Source: JAJXWB01 sp964634325 (GTDB taxonomy: Bacteria; Pseudomonadota; Alphaproteobacteria; Rhizobiales; Beijerinckiaceae). From it: 64,000 bases of DNA. The stretch is taken from assembly GCA_964634325.1 (NCBI GenBank), contig CAZWJF010000004.1, positions 148,896-212,895 on the forward strand, given 5' to 3'. Below, one piece after another: positions 35,434 to 44,234 of the stretch; the first letter of the stretch is position 1; each line of letters starts with the position of its first letter. The translations under genes and the position numbers were made by a program. The notes beneath the pieces are model-generated. The model saw only the letters and a list, made by a program, of their open reading frames with translations. It did no database searches and was not told the origin of the DNA.

Positions 35434-36949
35434 GGGGCGTCACGGCGAGAATGTAGAAGTCGAGCAGCAGCGACCAGTTCTCGATATAATAGAGGTCGTA
35501 CTCGACGCGCTTCTGGATCTTCTCGGGCGTATCGGTTTCGCCCCGCCAGCCATGGATCTGCGCCCATCCGGTGATGCCCGGGCGTACGCGATGGCGCGCG
35601 AAATAGCCGTCGACCACGACTTCGTAGGGATGCTCGGCGGCCATCGCCTTGAGCGCGTGCGGACGCGGGCCGACGAGCGACAGATTCCCCTTGAACACGA
35701 CGTTGAAGAGCTGCGGGAGTTCGTCGAGCGAGGTCTTGCGGATGAAGCGTCCGACGCGCGTTACGCGCGGATCGCCGCGCGTCACTTGCTTTGCGGCGGC
35801 GTGATCGAGCTGGTCGACATACATCGACCGGAACTTGAAGACCTCGATCTCCTCGTTGTTGAAACCGTGACGCTTTTGCCGGAAGAGGACAGGCCCCCTG
35901 GAGTCGAGTTTGACCGCGAGGGCGACCAGCGCCATCACGGGTGCGAGCGCGACGAGACAGAGCGCGCCGACGATGCGGTCGAACAGCAGTTTTGCGACGA
36001 TGTCCCAGTCGGCGATCGGCTTGTCGAATACGTCGATGACCGGCACCGACCCGATCCAGGAATAGGAGCGGGGTCGGAAGCGCAGCTTGTTGGCGTGGGC
36101 GGCCAGCCGGATGTCGATCGGCAGCACCCAGAGCTTGCGAAGCATCTGGAGGATGCGATCTTCGGCCGTGATCGGCAGTGTGAAGATGATGAGATCGATG
36201 CGCGTGCTGCGCGCGAAATCGACGAGGTCGTCGACGCCGCCGAGTTTCGGGAAGCCCGCGACGACGTCGGGCGTGCGATCGTCGTTGCGATCGTCGAAGA
36301 CGCCACAGATGCGAATGTCGGTGTGACGTTGCGCGGCGAGTTCCCGCAGCACGTGCTCGCCGGTCGGTCCGCCCCCGACGATAACGGTGCGGCGTTCAAG
36401 ACTTCCGGACGCCGTCATGCGTCGCACGATCACCGAAACCAGCGCGCGGCCGCAGAGAAGAAGAACGACGCCGGCGATGTACCAGGAGAGCAGCCAGACG
36501 CGCGAGTAGGCGATCTCGTTCTTCATGAAGAAGATCGCGGCGAAGGCCATGAGGAATGCGAACGTCCAGCCGCCGACGACGCGAACGCTGTGGGAGACGG
36601 GATCTCGAAAAGCAGGAATCGTGTAGAGGTCGAGGGTCTGAAAGGCGCCGAGCGCGACGAGCGCGATGGTCGGGACCGCTACCGCGAGTTCGGTCGACCA
36701 GTCGTGGCCGACATAGAGCGCGAACATGCCGAAGCCAGACAATGTCATGGCGGCGAATTCCGCCAGCCGCACCAGTCCTGCCAGCACGACAGAGGAATAG
36801 GCGGGGCGGGGGCGCAGACCGGCCAGCGATTCCGCGAGCGCATCCCGGCGCGCCTTTTCCTGCCGCGCCGCGTCCTGTCCGGTTTCAGGCGGATCGTTCG
36901 CGATCTGCGCGGTCGCCTTGGGGAGTTCGTCTGCGAAGAGGGCGGACAT
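35402..36949 (-). CDS. Undecaprenyl-phosphate glucose phosphotransferase (WcaJ/PssY-like)
   Basis: 515 residues. The N-terminal half has four membrane segments and a Rossmann-like CoA-binding fold (TVIVGGGPTGEHVLREL). A further membrane segment precedes the catalytic domain: RIVGALCLVALAPVMALVALA, then GPVLFRQKRHGFNNEEIEVFKFRSM and RFIRKTSLDELPQLFNVV, with the catalytic Asp-Glu pair in DELPQ, and SLVGPRPHA. It loads the first sugar phosphate on undecaprenyl phosphate, starting repeat-unit synthesis. Confidence 0.95.
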   Translation of the reverse strand: MSALFADELPKATAQIANDPPETGQDAARQEKARRDALAESLAGLRPRPAYSSVVLAGLVRLAEFAAMTLSGFGMFALYVGHDWSTELAVAVPTIALVALGAFQTLDLYTIPAFRDPVSHSVRVVGGWTFAFLMAFAAIFFMKNEIAYSRVWLLSWYIAGVVLLLCGRALVSVIVRRMTASGSLERRTVIVGGGPTGEHVLRELAAQRHTDIRICGVFDDRNDDRTPDVVAGFPKLGGVDDLVDFARSTRIDLIIFTLPITAEDRILQMLRKLWVLPIDIRLAAHANKLRFRPRSYSWIGSVPVIDVFDKPIADWDIVAKLLFDRIVGALCLVALAPVMALVALAVKLDSRGPVLFRQKRHGFNNEEIEVFKFRSMYVDQLDHAAAKQVTRGDPRVTRVGRFIRKTSLDELPQLFNVVFKGNLSLVGPRPHALKAMAAEHPYEVVVDGYFARHRVRPGITGWAQIHGWRGETDTPEKIQKRVEYDLYYIENWSLLLDFYILAVTPLALFKTENAY

Positions 36950-36960
36950 CGATCGTCTCG

Positions 36961-38157
36961 TTACTCTGCGGCGTGACGGAGCGCTGAAGCGGCGCCGGAC
37001 CTGCGCGGCTCGTTGCGCGCCAGCGCTTCCCGGTAGCCGGCCAGCACGCCGTCGACCATGTTGGCGAGCGTGAACTTGCCGCCGACATAAGTCGCGAGCC
37101 TCGCCGCGGCTGCGTCATTGTCCGCGTTGGACGACAGCAGCTTGGCGGAAAGCGCCTGCGCGAGAATGTTCGGCTGGTCGCAAGGAATCAGCGTGTCGGC
37201 GTAGGGACCGAAGATTTCCGGAATGCCGCCAACATTCGTCGCGACCATCGGAACCCGCGCGCCAGCGGCTTCGAGGACGACATAGGGCAGCGATTCGGCG
37301 CGGCTCGGCACCACGAGAATGCGTCCGAGGCGAAACGCCTCGCGCGCCGGCATCGCGCCTGCAAAGGTGACGGCGTCGGAGTAGCCGACGTTCGCCGCGT
37401 GGCGCATCAGCGCCTCGCGATCAGGTCCCGAGCCCACCAGCACGAGCGTCGGTCGTCGGCCGATCGTCCGCTCGACGAGCGGCAGCGAATCCAGAAGCGT
37501 GTCGATGCCCTTCGCCGAACGCAATTCGCCGATGTAGAAGAGGTCCGCCGCATCGGGCGCGGGCTCGACGGGAATCAGTTCGGCGGGACTGACGCCGTTG
37601 ACGATCACGCGCTCGATCGCCCGCGCGCCTCGCACCGATTCATGATAGCGCCGGCCGATATAGGCGCTCTCGAACAGCAGCAGGTCGGTGGTGCGCGAGA
37701 GCAGCGTTTCGGCGGCCATATAGGCGGTGTGCGCCGCGCTGCCGGGCTTGTAGTTGAACGAGCCGCCGTGCGGCGTGTAGGCGCGGATCGGCCGCGCGCC
37801 GAAATTCCAGAAGCCAGGCAGGCGCGCATAGGCGCCGCCCTTGGCGCCGTGGCCATGCACGACATCTGGATGGAGGTCCGACAGGCGGCGGGAAATTCGC
37901 GCGACGGCCGCGAAGTCCGTGACGTGCGGCGCGCGGTGCATGGCGACGCGCATGACGCCGAGCGCCAGCTTCGGGCTCAATTCGGCGAGGATTTGGTCGG
38001 CGCGGGCTCCGCCGGTGGTGGAGTCGACGATCAGGCCGACCTGATGTCCGAGCGCAATCTGCTCGCGCGTCAAATCGACGACGTGACGGAACAATCCCCC
38101 CAGCGGGGCGCGCAGGACATGGACGATCTTGAGGCTATTCTCGCAGAATTCGATCAT
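36961..38157 (-). CDS. Glycosyltransferase family 4 protein
   Basis: About 398 residues from the ATG at 38155-38157. The N-terminal Rossmann domain begins LKIVHVLRAPLGGLFRHVVDL. The C-terminal domain shows LFYIGELRSAKGIDTLLDSL and PSRAESLPYVVLEAAGARVP, the EX7E nucleotide-sugar motif. It resembles the exopolysaccharide glycosyltransferases found next to WcaJ-type genes. Donor and acceptor are unknown. It lies 11 bases upstream of the phosphotransferase gene and is probably in one operon with it. Confidence 0.93.
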   Translation of the reverse strand: MIEFCENSLKIVHVLRAPLGGLFRHVVDLTREQIALGHQVGLIVDSTTGGARADQILAELSPKLALGVMRVAMHRAPHVTDFAAVARISRRLSDLHPDVVHGHGAKGGAYARLPGFWNFGARPIRAYTPHGGSFNYKPGSAAHTAYMAAETLLSRTTDLLLFESAYIGRRYHESVRGARAIERVIVNGVSPAELIPVEPAPDAADLFYIGELRSAKGIDTLLDSLPLVERTIGRRPTLVLVGSGPDREALMRHAANVGYSDAVTFAGAMPAREAFRLGRILVVPSRAESLPYVVLEAAGARVPMVATNVGGIPEIFGPYADTLIPCDQPNILAQALSAKLLSSNADNDAAAARLATYVGGKFTLANMVDGVLAGYREALARNEPRRSGAASALRHAAE

Positions 38158-38207
38158 GAGCGCTTCGGTCCCGAGATACTCGACGGGACCCAATAAGCGT
38201 CAAAAGT

Positions 38208-38765
38208 TCAAAAGAACCGTTCACGAATCTGGATCGTGTCGCCGGGCTGCACGGGGTAGGTCAGATCGACGTCGCCCATCACCTGCCGTCCCTCGATCAC
38301 GCGAGTGACGCGCGCCCAGCTCTGGGAGGCGCGCGGCGTGAACCCGCCGGCGATGGCGACCGCCGTCTGAACGGTCATGCCGCTGACGTAGGGATACTGG
38401 CCGGCCGTCGTCACCTCGCCGAGAATGAAGAAGGGCCGGTAGGCCTCCACCTCGCAGGAAACGCGGGGCTCGCGCAGGAAGCCATTGCGCAGGCGCGCCT
38501 CGATGGCGTGCTGGATTTGGCCGGTGGTCATCCCGTTGACGGAGACGAGACCGATCAAGGGCATGGAGATTTGCCCCGATGCGTCGACCGAATAGGAATT
38601 CGACAGCGAATCCTGCCCGAACACGATCACGCGCAGGCGGTCGCCGGAGCCGACCGCGTATGGCTGGTCGGCGGTGGAGAGCAGTTCGCCCTGGTATGGC
38701 CTGGTCGCGCAGCCGCTGGCGAACGTCACGAGGATCACACTGAAGGCCGCTGCCAAACGCCGCAT
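38208..38765 (-). CDS. Polysaccharide export lipoprotein (Wza/ExoF-like)
   Basis: 185 residues with the lipobox ASGC at Cys19. The polysaccharide biosynthesis/export domain is YAVGSGDRLRVIVFGQDSLS through ISMPLIGLVSVNGMTTGQ, and a SLBB-like domain follows with VTTAGQYPYVSGMTVQTAVA. It is the short form without the C-terminal amphipathic barrel helix of E. coli Wza. It probably forms the outer-membrane part of the export channel with the Wzz/GumC protein encoded divergently 144 bases away. Confidence 0.93.
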   Translation of the reverse strand: MRRLAAAFSVILVTFASGCATRPYQGELLSTADQPYAVGSGDRLRVIVFGQDSLSNSYSVDASGQISMPLIGLVSVNGMTTGQIQHAIEARLRNGFLREPRVSCEVEAYRPFFILGEVTTAGQYPYVSGMTVQTAVAIAGGFTPRASQSWARVTRVIEGRQVMGDVDLTYPVQPGDTIQIRERFF

Positions 38766-38909
38766 TTCGTCACCGTCTCATTCGCCCCGCCACAGCGAGG
38801 ACGCCCGAGTTTTTTATGCCGCTATGGTTAACAAAGACTGACGAGACAGGATTAACGCGCCCTCAACCATAAGCGGATTAAATCCAGGCAGGTCAGGTTG
38901 GAGTTGATC

Positions 38910-40997
38910 ATGCGCGTCGAGTCGGCGGGACGGACAGAAGAGATGCGGCGGGTTGTGCCCGAGCCGGAGCTCGACCTCGGCGGAATCGGGCGTGCGCTCT
39001 GGACGCATCGCAACTGGGTGATCGGGCCGACGCTGCTCGCGCTGCTGGCGAGCGCCGCATTCGTCAACATCGTCAAACCGCGCTACACGGCCGAATCGCG
39101 CGTGCTGCTTGAGATGCAGAACAGCTTCCTGCCAGGCGACGATCCGAAACCCGACGGCTCCGGGCCGTCGCTCGACGCCGAGGCCGTCGGCAGCCAGATC
39201 CAGCTCGTGACCTCGCGCGACGTCGCACGGCGCGCGATCAAGGAGATCGGTCTCCTCGGCAATCCGGAATTCGATCCGATGGCCGGCGGCATGGGCGCCG
39301 TGACGCGCATGCTCGTGTTGCTCGGGCTCAAGCGCGATCCGACGCAATTGTCGCCAGAAGACCGCGTGCTCGAAAATTACTACGACAAACTGCAGGTCTA
39401 TTCGCCGACCAAGACGCGCGTGCTCAACATCGAGTTCCAGGCGCACGATTCCGATCTCGCCGCCAAGGCCGCCAACACAATCGCCACGATCTATCTCGAT
39501 TTCCAGCAGGATGCGAAGCGCGCCAATGCGCGCTCGGCGGCCGAATCGTTGGCGAAGATCGTCGAAGGGTTGAAAACCCAGGTCGCTGCGGCGGAGGCCA
39601 AGGCCGAGGATTTCCGCGCGGAAGCGGGCCTGCTGGTCGGCACCAACAACACGACGATCACGGCGCAGCAACTCGGCGAAGTGAATGCGGAGCTGGCGAA
39701 AGCGCGCACCGCGCAAGCCGATGCGCAGGCCAAGGCCAAGCTCATTCGGGAAATGCTGCGAGAGGGCAAGGTCTCGGAGATTCCCGACGTCGCCAACAAC
39801 GACCTCATTCGTCGTATTTCCGAACAACGCGTGACGCTCAAGGCGCAACTGGCGCTCGAATCGCGGACGCTGCTGCCCGGCCATCCGCGCATCAAGGAAC
39901 TGAGCGCGCAGCTCGCCGATCTCGACAGCGAGTTGCGCGTCGCCGCCGACAAGGCTGCGCGCACGCTCGAAAACGATTCCAAGATCGCAGGCCAGCGCGT
40001 CCAGAATCTCCAGTCGTCGCTGGACCAGCAGAAGAAGGTCGTCGGCTCCATGAGCGCCGACGAGGTGAAGCTGCGCGAACTCGAACGGGCCGCCAAGTCG
40101 GCCAAGGACGATCTGGAAGTCGCGACGACCAAGTATCAGCAGGCGCTGGCGCGCGAGAAATCCAAATCGACGCCTGCCGACGCGCGCATCGTTTCGCGCG
40201 CAATCGCTCCGCAAATCCCGCAGTTCCCCAAGAAGCTGCCGATCATCGGATTCTCGACGCTGGCGGCGTTCGTCCTCTCGATGGCCGCTGTCGTCGCGCG
40301 ACAACTGTCTTCGGATCGCGCGATGCAGCGCGCCCGCGCGCCTTTGCCCATCGAGATGGAGTCGTACTCCGGCATGGCGGACAATTCACCGGCCCCCGCC
40401 GCGGCGCGCTCCGTCGGCCTTGCAGCCGCACGCGCCAGCGAGACCGCCGCGGCCTCCGTCCTCGCGCCGGCGCAGGCCTTCGCCCAGCGCGCCGCTGAAG
40501 CGCCCGGACTTGCTCTATCCGTTTGCGAAGGCGACGACGACGACGGTTTTGCGCTCGCCGCCGCACGCGGGCTCGCCCGTCGCAGTCGCACGATTCTGGT
40601 GGCGATGGACGATGCGATCCGGATGCCCAACGTCTCGGGGCCGGGGCTCGCCGATCTCCTGACTGCGCGCGCGACCTTCGACGATACGATCCATCGCGAT
40701 CCCATTTCTCGCCTGCATGTGCTCGGTCCGGGCGAGGGCGCGCAGGGCGGCGCGGACGCTCTGTTGTCGGCGCTCGACGCGCTGCTCGAAGCGTATGACC
40801 ATGTGGTGGTGGCGTCCTCCGACAATCTCGACGTCGATCAGGCTCACGCCCTGTCGCAACTTGCGACGTCCGTCGTCGTCTATGCGCGCGATGTGGGCGC
40901 TGCGGCCGCTCTCGCCGACGCGCTCGAGAGCTACGGTCTGCCGCGCGCCGCTATCGCCGGCGTCGATGGCGCGCCGGTCGATCAGAGCGCCGCCTGA
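38910..40997 (+). CDS. Polysaccharide chain-length/export protein (GumC-like) with degenerate kinase domain
   Basis: 695 residues from the ATG at 38910. The Wzz domain has a membrane segment at about 37-57 and a proline-rich-like segment before a second one at about 440-463, with a long coiled coil between (roughly residues 200-400). After the second segment comes an Ala/Pro linker and a domain of about 170 residues that looks like a tyrosine-kinase (BY-kinase) fold. It reads LALSVCEGDDDDGFALAAARG where Walker A should be, so the phosphate-binding loop and the terminal Tyr cluster are missing. Confidence 0.88.
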   Translation: MRVESAGRTEEMRRVVPEPELDLGGIGRALWTHRNWVIGPTLLALLASAAFVNIVKPRYTAESRVLLEMQNSFLPGDDPKPDGSGPSLDAEAVGSQIQLVTSRDVARRAIKEIGLLGNPEFDPMAGGMGAVTRMLVLLGLKRDPTQLSPEDRVLENYYDKLQVYSPTKTRVLNIEFQAHDSDLAAKAANTIATIYLDFQQDAKRANARSAAESLAKIVEGLKTQVAAAEAKAEDFRAEAGLLVGTNNTTITAQQLGEVNAELAKARTAQADAQAKAKLIREMLREGKVSEIPDVANNDLIRRISEQRVTLKAQLALESRTLLPGHPRIKELSAQLADLDSELRVAADKAARTLENDSKIAGQRVQNLQSSLDQQKKVVGSMSADEVKLRELERAAKSAKDDLEVATTKYQQALAREKSKSTPADARIVSRAIAPQIPQFPKKLPIIGFSTLAAFVLSMAAVVARQLSSDRAMQRARAPLPIEMESYSGMADNSPAPAAARSVGLAAARASETAAASVLAPAQAFAQRAAEAPGLALSVCEGDDDDGFALAAARGLARRSRTILVAMDDAIRMPNVSGPGLADLLTARATFDDTIHRDPISRLHVLGPGEGAQGGADALLSALDALLEAYDHVVVASSDNLDVDQAHALSQLATSVVVYARDVGAAAALADALESYGLPRAAIAGVDGAPVDQSAA

Positions 40998-41044
40998 GAG
41001 GCGGCGCGCACGCTCGAAAAAAGGTCAGGACTGGTTCGGCGTCG

Positions 41045-42244
41045 TCACGCCGGGCCGGCGCGCACCTGCTCCACGAGCGACAGCGCCCAGGGCGTGCGCT
41101 TGACCCAGCGCTTCGTCGCCAGACGCCGGCGTTCGATAGGCGCCCACACACGGCCCAGGGTCGAGCAGGGGATGACGGAGTCGAACAATTCGATCGTTTC
41201 GTCGCAGATCGCGTTCTTGTAACGGGATTCGCCGATTCCGAGATCGAAGCGCTCCATGCCGCGGGCGGCGAGATCGCGGATGACGTGGCGCAGCAGCAGT
41301 TCGGCCGGGCTCGATCTGGCGATCTGGGGATCGCAATTGAAAGAATTGATCATCCCGTGCCATGCGCGCCCGCGCGGCAGGCCGCCATAGGTCGCGACGA
41401 TCCGGTCTCCGACGCTCAGCGCATAGAGATCGAGCGGCGCTCCGCCGCCGCATTCTCCGGTCGCGATGGCGTCCAGAAAGCCGCGCATGGCCACGCCCGA
41501 GAACCCGCTGTCCTTGTGCTTCTGGTTGAACCGCAGTGTTTTCTGGACGACGAAGGCCTCCAGGATCGTACGCGCGCGGGCCGCATCGAGCGCGCGTTCG
41601 AAAACCAGCGGGCCGACGGCCGCGAGCTTGGCCGCCTTGCTCTTGAGCTTCTTGCGCGTGGCGCTGGAATCGATGCGCTTCAGAAATGCTTCAGCGTCGC
41701 GGCCGATTTGCGCGCCATAGGCGAAGCTCGGACTCGGGGTCGGGTCGAGCATTGCGAACGCGTTTTGTGCGCCGGCCCATTCGCGTGGCTGGTTGAGCAG
41801 CACGAACAGATCGAACGGAAGCGGGGCCGCCTGGGCCGCCTGGGCGAGCAGCGCGCGCGCGTCGTCGGCGGAGAAGGCCGCGCCTGGACGGAGCATCGGC
41901 AGGTTGAGGTTCGAATGCTTGCCGCCCGCGAACATCGCGATCCGAACAGGCCCGCGGCGGACGACGACCAACGGCAGGACGGCGCAGGGTCGATCCTGTG
42001 CGTCGCTGGCGACCACGACGAGCGGCGCCGCGCCTGAGGCCGCCGCCAGATGCTCGTACCAGGGCAGCACGAAGCCCAGGGTCTGATAGGCGGTTGCGGT
42101 CGAAAAACTCTCGATTTCGCGCCAGGCGCGCAACGCGGGCCAGGGCCGGCCATGAGCCTCCACGCGCGCGAAGGCGCCTGCCGCCGCGGGGCGCGGCGCG
42201 GCGGTTGCATCATCTGCGGCGGCTGTCGCGAGGAATGCGCTCAT
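41045..42244 (-). CDS. CelD/BcsL-type GNAT acetyltransferase
   Basis: 399 residues from the ATG at 42242-42244. It has a tandem acetyltransferase fold. Core motifs are RRGPVRIAMFAGGKHSNLNLPML near the middle, KRIDSSATRKKLKSKAAKL, and the late LRHVIRDLAARGMERFDLGIGESRYK typical of the CelD/BcsL family. These proteins occur in cellulose and exopolysaccharide loci and are thought to modify precursors by acyl transfer. It is divergent from the deacetylase gene, as if the two act on the same product. Confidence 0.88.
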   Translation of the reverse strand: MSAFLATAAADDATAAPRPAAAGAFARVEAHGRPWPALRAWREIESFSTATAYQTLGFVLPWYEHLAAASGAAPLVVVASDAQDRPCAVLPLVVVRRGPVRIAMFAGGKHSNLNLPMLRPGAAFSADDARALLAQAAQAAPLPFDLFVLLNQPREWAGAQNAFAMLDPTPSPSFAYGAQIGRDAEAFLKRIDSSATRKKLKSKAAKLAAVGPLVFERALDAARARTILEAFVVQKTLRFNQKHKDSGFSGVAMRGFLDAIATGECGGGAPLDLYALSVGDRIVATYGGLPRGRAWHGMINSFNCDPQIARSSPAELLLRHVIRDLAARGMERFDLGIGESRYKNAICDETIELFDSVIPCSTLGRVWAPIERRRLATKRWVKRTPWALSLVEQVRAGPA

Positions 42245-42319
42245 CAAAATCCACTCTCGGGGCGACGCTAGCAACAAATGGTCAAGGAGAACTTGCCATG
42301 CTCGCGCTTTGGAGGACGC

Positions 42320-43375
42320 ATGGGTCTCAAGCGCGACGTCATCGATCTCGGCTTTCGCATGTTCGGCGCAACCGGCCTGCACCGGGTCGCCGCCCGCTAT
42401 ACGCAGGGCCTTGGCGCGATCCTGATGCTCCATCGGGTGCGCCCGGCCGCAGCCGGGGCCTTCGCGCCCAACGCCGGGCTCGAAATCACGCCGGACTTTC
42501 TCGACGCGCTGCTCGGCCGGCTGCGGGCGCAGGAGTTCGACATCGTCTCGCTCGACGAGGCGGTGGCGCGCATTGGGGCCGGGCCGAAGAGCGGTCGCCC
42601 CTTCGTGGCCCTGACCTTCGACGACGGCTATCGCGATACAGCCGACGTCGCCTTGCCGATTCTGGAGCGCCACGGCGCGCCGTTCACGGTCTTCGTGACG
42701 ACGGGTTTCGCCGATCGCTCGGCGCGGATGTGGTGGGTCGAACTCGAGGAGGCGATCGCGTCATTGTCGCGCGTTCGGCTGTCGGCGGGCGGCTGCGACT
42801 TCGACCTTCCGGCCGAGACGCCGGAACAGAAGCAGTCTGCGTTCGAAGCGATCTACTGGCCGCTGCGCGGCGGCGACGAAAGCGAATTGCGTCGGGCGGC
42901 TGCGGCGCTCGCCGAACAGGCCGGCGTCGACGGCGCGGCTATCGTCGACGAATTGTGCCTGAACTGGAGCGGCCTGCGTAAACTGAGCGGCCATCCGCTC
43001 GCCGCCATCGGGGCGCACACGCTGACGCATCCGATGCTGGCGAAACACACCAACGAAACGGCGCGGCGCGAGATTTTCGACAGCAAGGCGATCATCGAGC
43101 GCGAGATCGGCCGCGAAGTCAGGCATTTCGCCTATCCCGTCGGCGATCCCGGCTCAGCCGGCGCCCGCGAGTTCGTGCTGGCGCGGCAAGCGGGCTTCGC
43201 GAGCGCGGTCACGACCCGTCCGGGCATGATCTTTCCGGAGCACGCCGCGCATCTGACGGCGCTGCCGCGCCTGTCGGTCAACGGCAACCATCAGAACCTC
43301 GCCGCGCTCGACATTCTGCTGTCCGGCGCGCCGTTCATGCTGTGGAACCGAGGGCGGAAACTGAGCGTGGCGTGA
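42320..43375 (+). CDS. Polysaccharide deacetylase (NodB domain)
   Basis: 351 residues from the ATG at 42320, which has GGAGGA a few bases upstream. The first motif FVALTFDDGYRDTADVALPI holds the catalytic and metal-binding Asp pair. The HTLTHPML motif gives the two metal histidines, and the closing segment is FAYPVGDPGSAG. No signal peptide or membrane anchor is visible, so export is unclear. It may deacetylate the repeat unit, opposing the neighbouring acyltransferases. Confidence 0.93.
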   Translation: MGLKRDVIDLGFRMFGATGLHRVAARYTQGLGAILMLHRVRPAAAGAFAPNAGLEITPDFLDALLGRLRAQEFDIVSLDEAVARIGAGPKSGRPFVALTFDDGYRDTADVALPILERHGAPFTVFVTTGFADRSARMWWVELEEAIASLSRVRLSAGGCDFDLPAETPEQKQSAFEAIYWPLRGGDESELRRAAAALAEQAGVDGAAIVDELCLNWSGLRKLSGHPLAAIGAHTLTHPMLAKHTNETARREIFDSKAIIEREIGREVRHFAYPVGDPGSAGAREFVLARQAGFASAVTTRPGMIFPEHAAHLTALPRLSVNGNHQNLAALDILLSGAPFMLWNRGRKLSVA

Positions 43376-43410
43376 GGGCGACTGCTATCGGCCGATTGTG
43401 GAACCAACCC

Positions 43411-43527
43411 GCACCGTCATGGCCGGGCTTGTCCCGGCCATCCACGCTAAACGATTTCAGAGCATCCGGCGGGGGGTCGCTGGGCGACGCGGCGTGGATG
43501 CCCGGCACAAGGCCGGGCATGATGACA
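43411..43527. repeat. Palindromic intergenic repeat (REP/RIME-like)
   Basis: CCGTCATGGCCGGGCTTGT with CCCGGCCATCCACG (43413-43445) is answered by an imperfect inverted copy CGTGGATGCCCGGCACAAG with GCCGGGCATGATGAC (43492-43525), about 45 bases apart. Each arm also forms its own hairpin (GGCCGGG and CCCGGCC). This pattern is widespread between genes in Hyphomicrobiales. No open frame is affected. Confidence 0.75.
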
Positions 43528-43572
43528 CGTGAATTCGTTCGCTCTCCGCCCCCAAGCGGACGCGCCTCGGAC

Positions 43573-43782
43573 TCACCGATCCTCGCGGGCCATCCATGAA
43601 ATGACTGGAAGCAGCGGCACGATCCAGATCAGGCCCAAAACCGCGTAGAGCAGGGGCTGGAGCCAGGGCGAGGCTTCCTGCAATGGTCGCGACTGCGCCA
43701 GCGCCATGGCGATCAGGGCGTAGAAGATCACGTAGACGACCATGAACAGGGCGCCGATCAGTTTGCGGATGCGCATCGGCAT
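43573..43782 (-). CDS. DUF2842 small membrane protein
   Basis: 69 residues with two membrane segments, LIGALFMVVYVIFYALIAMAL and PLLYAVLGLIWIVPLLPVISW. The arrangement and the tail ISWMAR match DUF2842, a small inner-membrane family of alphaproteobacteria without known function. It follows panD on the same strand, 4 bases after its stop. Confidence 0.88.
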   Translation of the reverse strand: MPMRIRKLIGALFMVVYVIFYALIAMALAQSRPLQEASPWLQPLLYAVLGLIWIVPLLPVISWMAREDR

Positions 43783-43786
43783 GGCG

Positions 43787-44155
43787 TCACTCCAGAACCA
43801 TATGGGGCTCTTCGGCGAGCCAGCGCACGAAGCGATTGTCGGCGTCGACCAGGATCACTTTGGGCTTGACCGGCCTGTCGACGAGTTCGAAGCCCATGAC
43901 GATGATCTGCTCGCCTTCCGCGATGAGATGCGCCGCAGCGCCGTTCATGCACATGTCGCCGGAGCCGCGCGCGCCAGCGATGACGTACGTCTCGAGACGC
44001 GAACCCGACGTATTGGACACGACGAGCACTTTCTCGCCCGGCCAGAGCCCGACCCGGTCGAGCAGGTCTTCGTCGATGGTGATCGAGCCCACATAGTGCA
44101 GATTGGCCTCGGTGACCGTCGCATTGTGAATCTTCGAACGCATGACCCAGCGCAT
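43787..44155 (-). CDS. panD: Aspartate 1-decarboxylase
   Basis: 122 residues. PanD makes beta-alanine for pantothenate and CoA from aspartate using a pyruvoyl group. The proenzyme cleavage site is G23-S24 in LHYVGSITID. The N-terminal SKIHNATVTEANLHY and NTSGSRLETYVIAGARGSG match the family. It is encoded divergently from the heme A synthase gene. Confidence 0.95.
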   Translation of the reverse strand: MRWVMRSKIHNATVTEANLHYVGSITIDEDLLDRVGLWPGEKVLVVSNTSGSRLETYVIAGARGSGDMCMNGAAAHLIAEGEQIIVMGFELVDRPVKPKVILVDADNRFVRWLAEEPHMVLE

Positions 44156-44234
44156 CGGTCATCCCCGTGTGGCCATAGACGCGGCCGCCGGAGCGCCTTA
44201 TCAATCGCGCCGCACCGGAACGCAAGCCGAGGCC

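Noticed and set aside
43376..43572. A small gene in the panD-side gap
   Set aside because: The open frames there are made by the palindromic repeat and have no ribosome-binding site.
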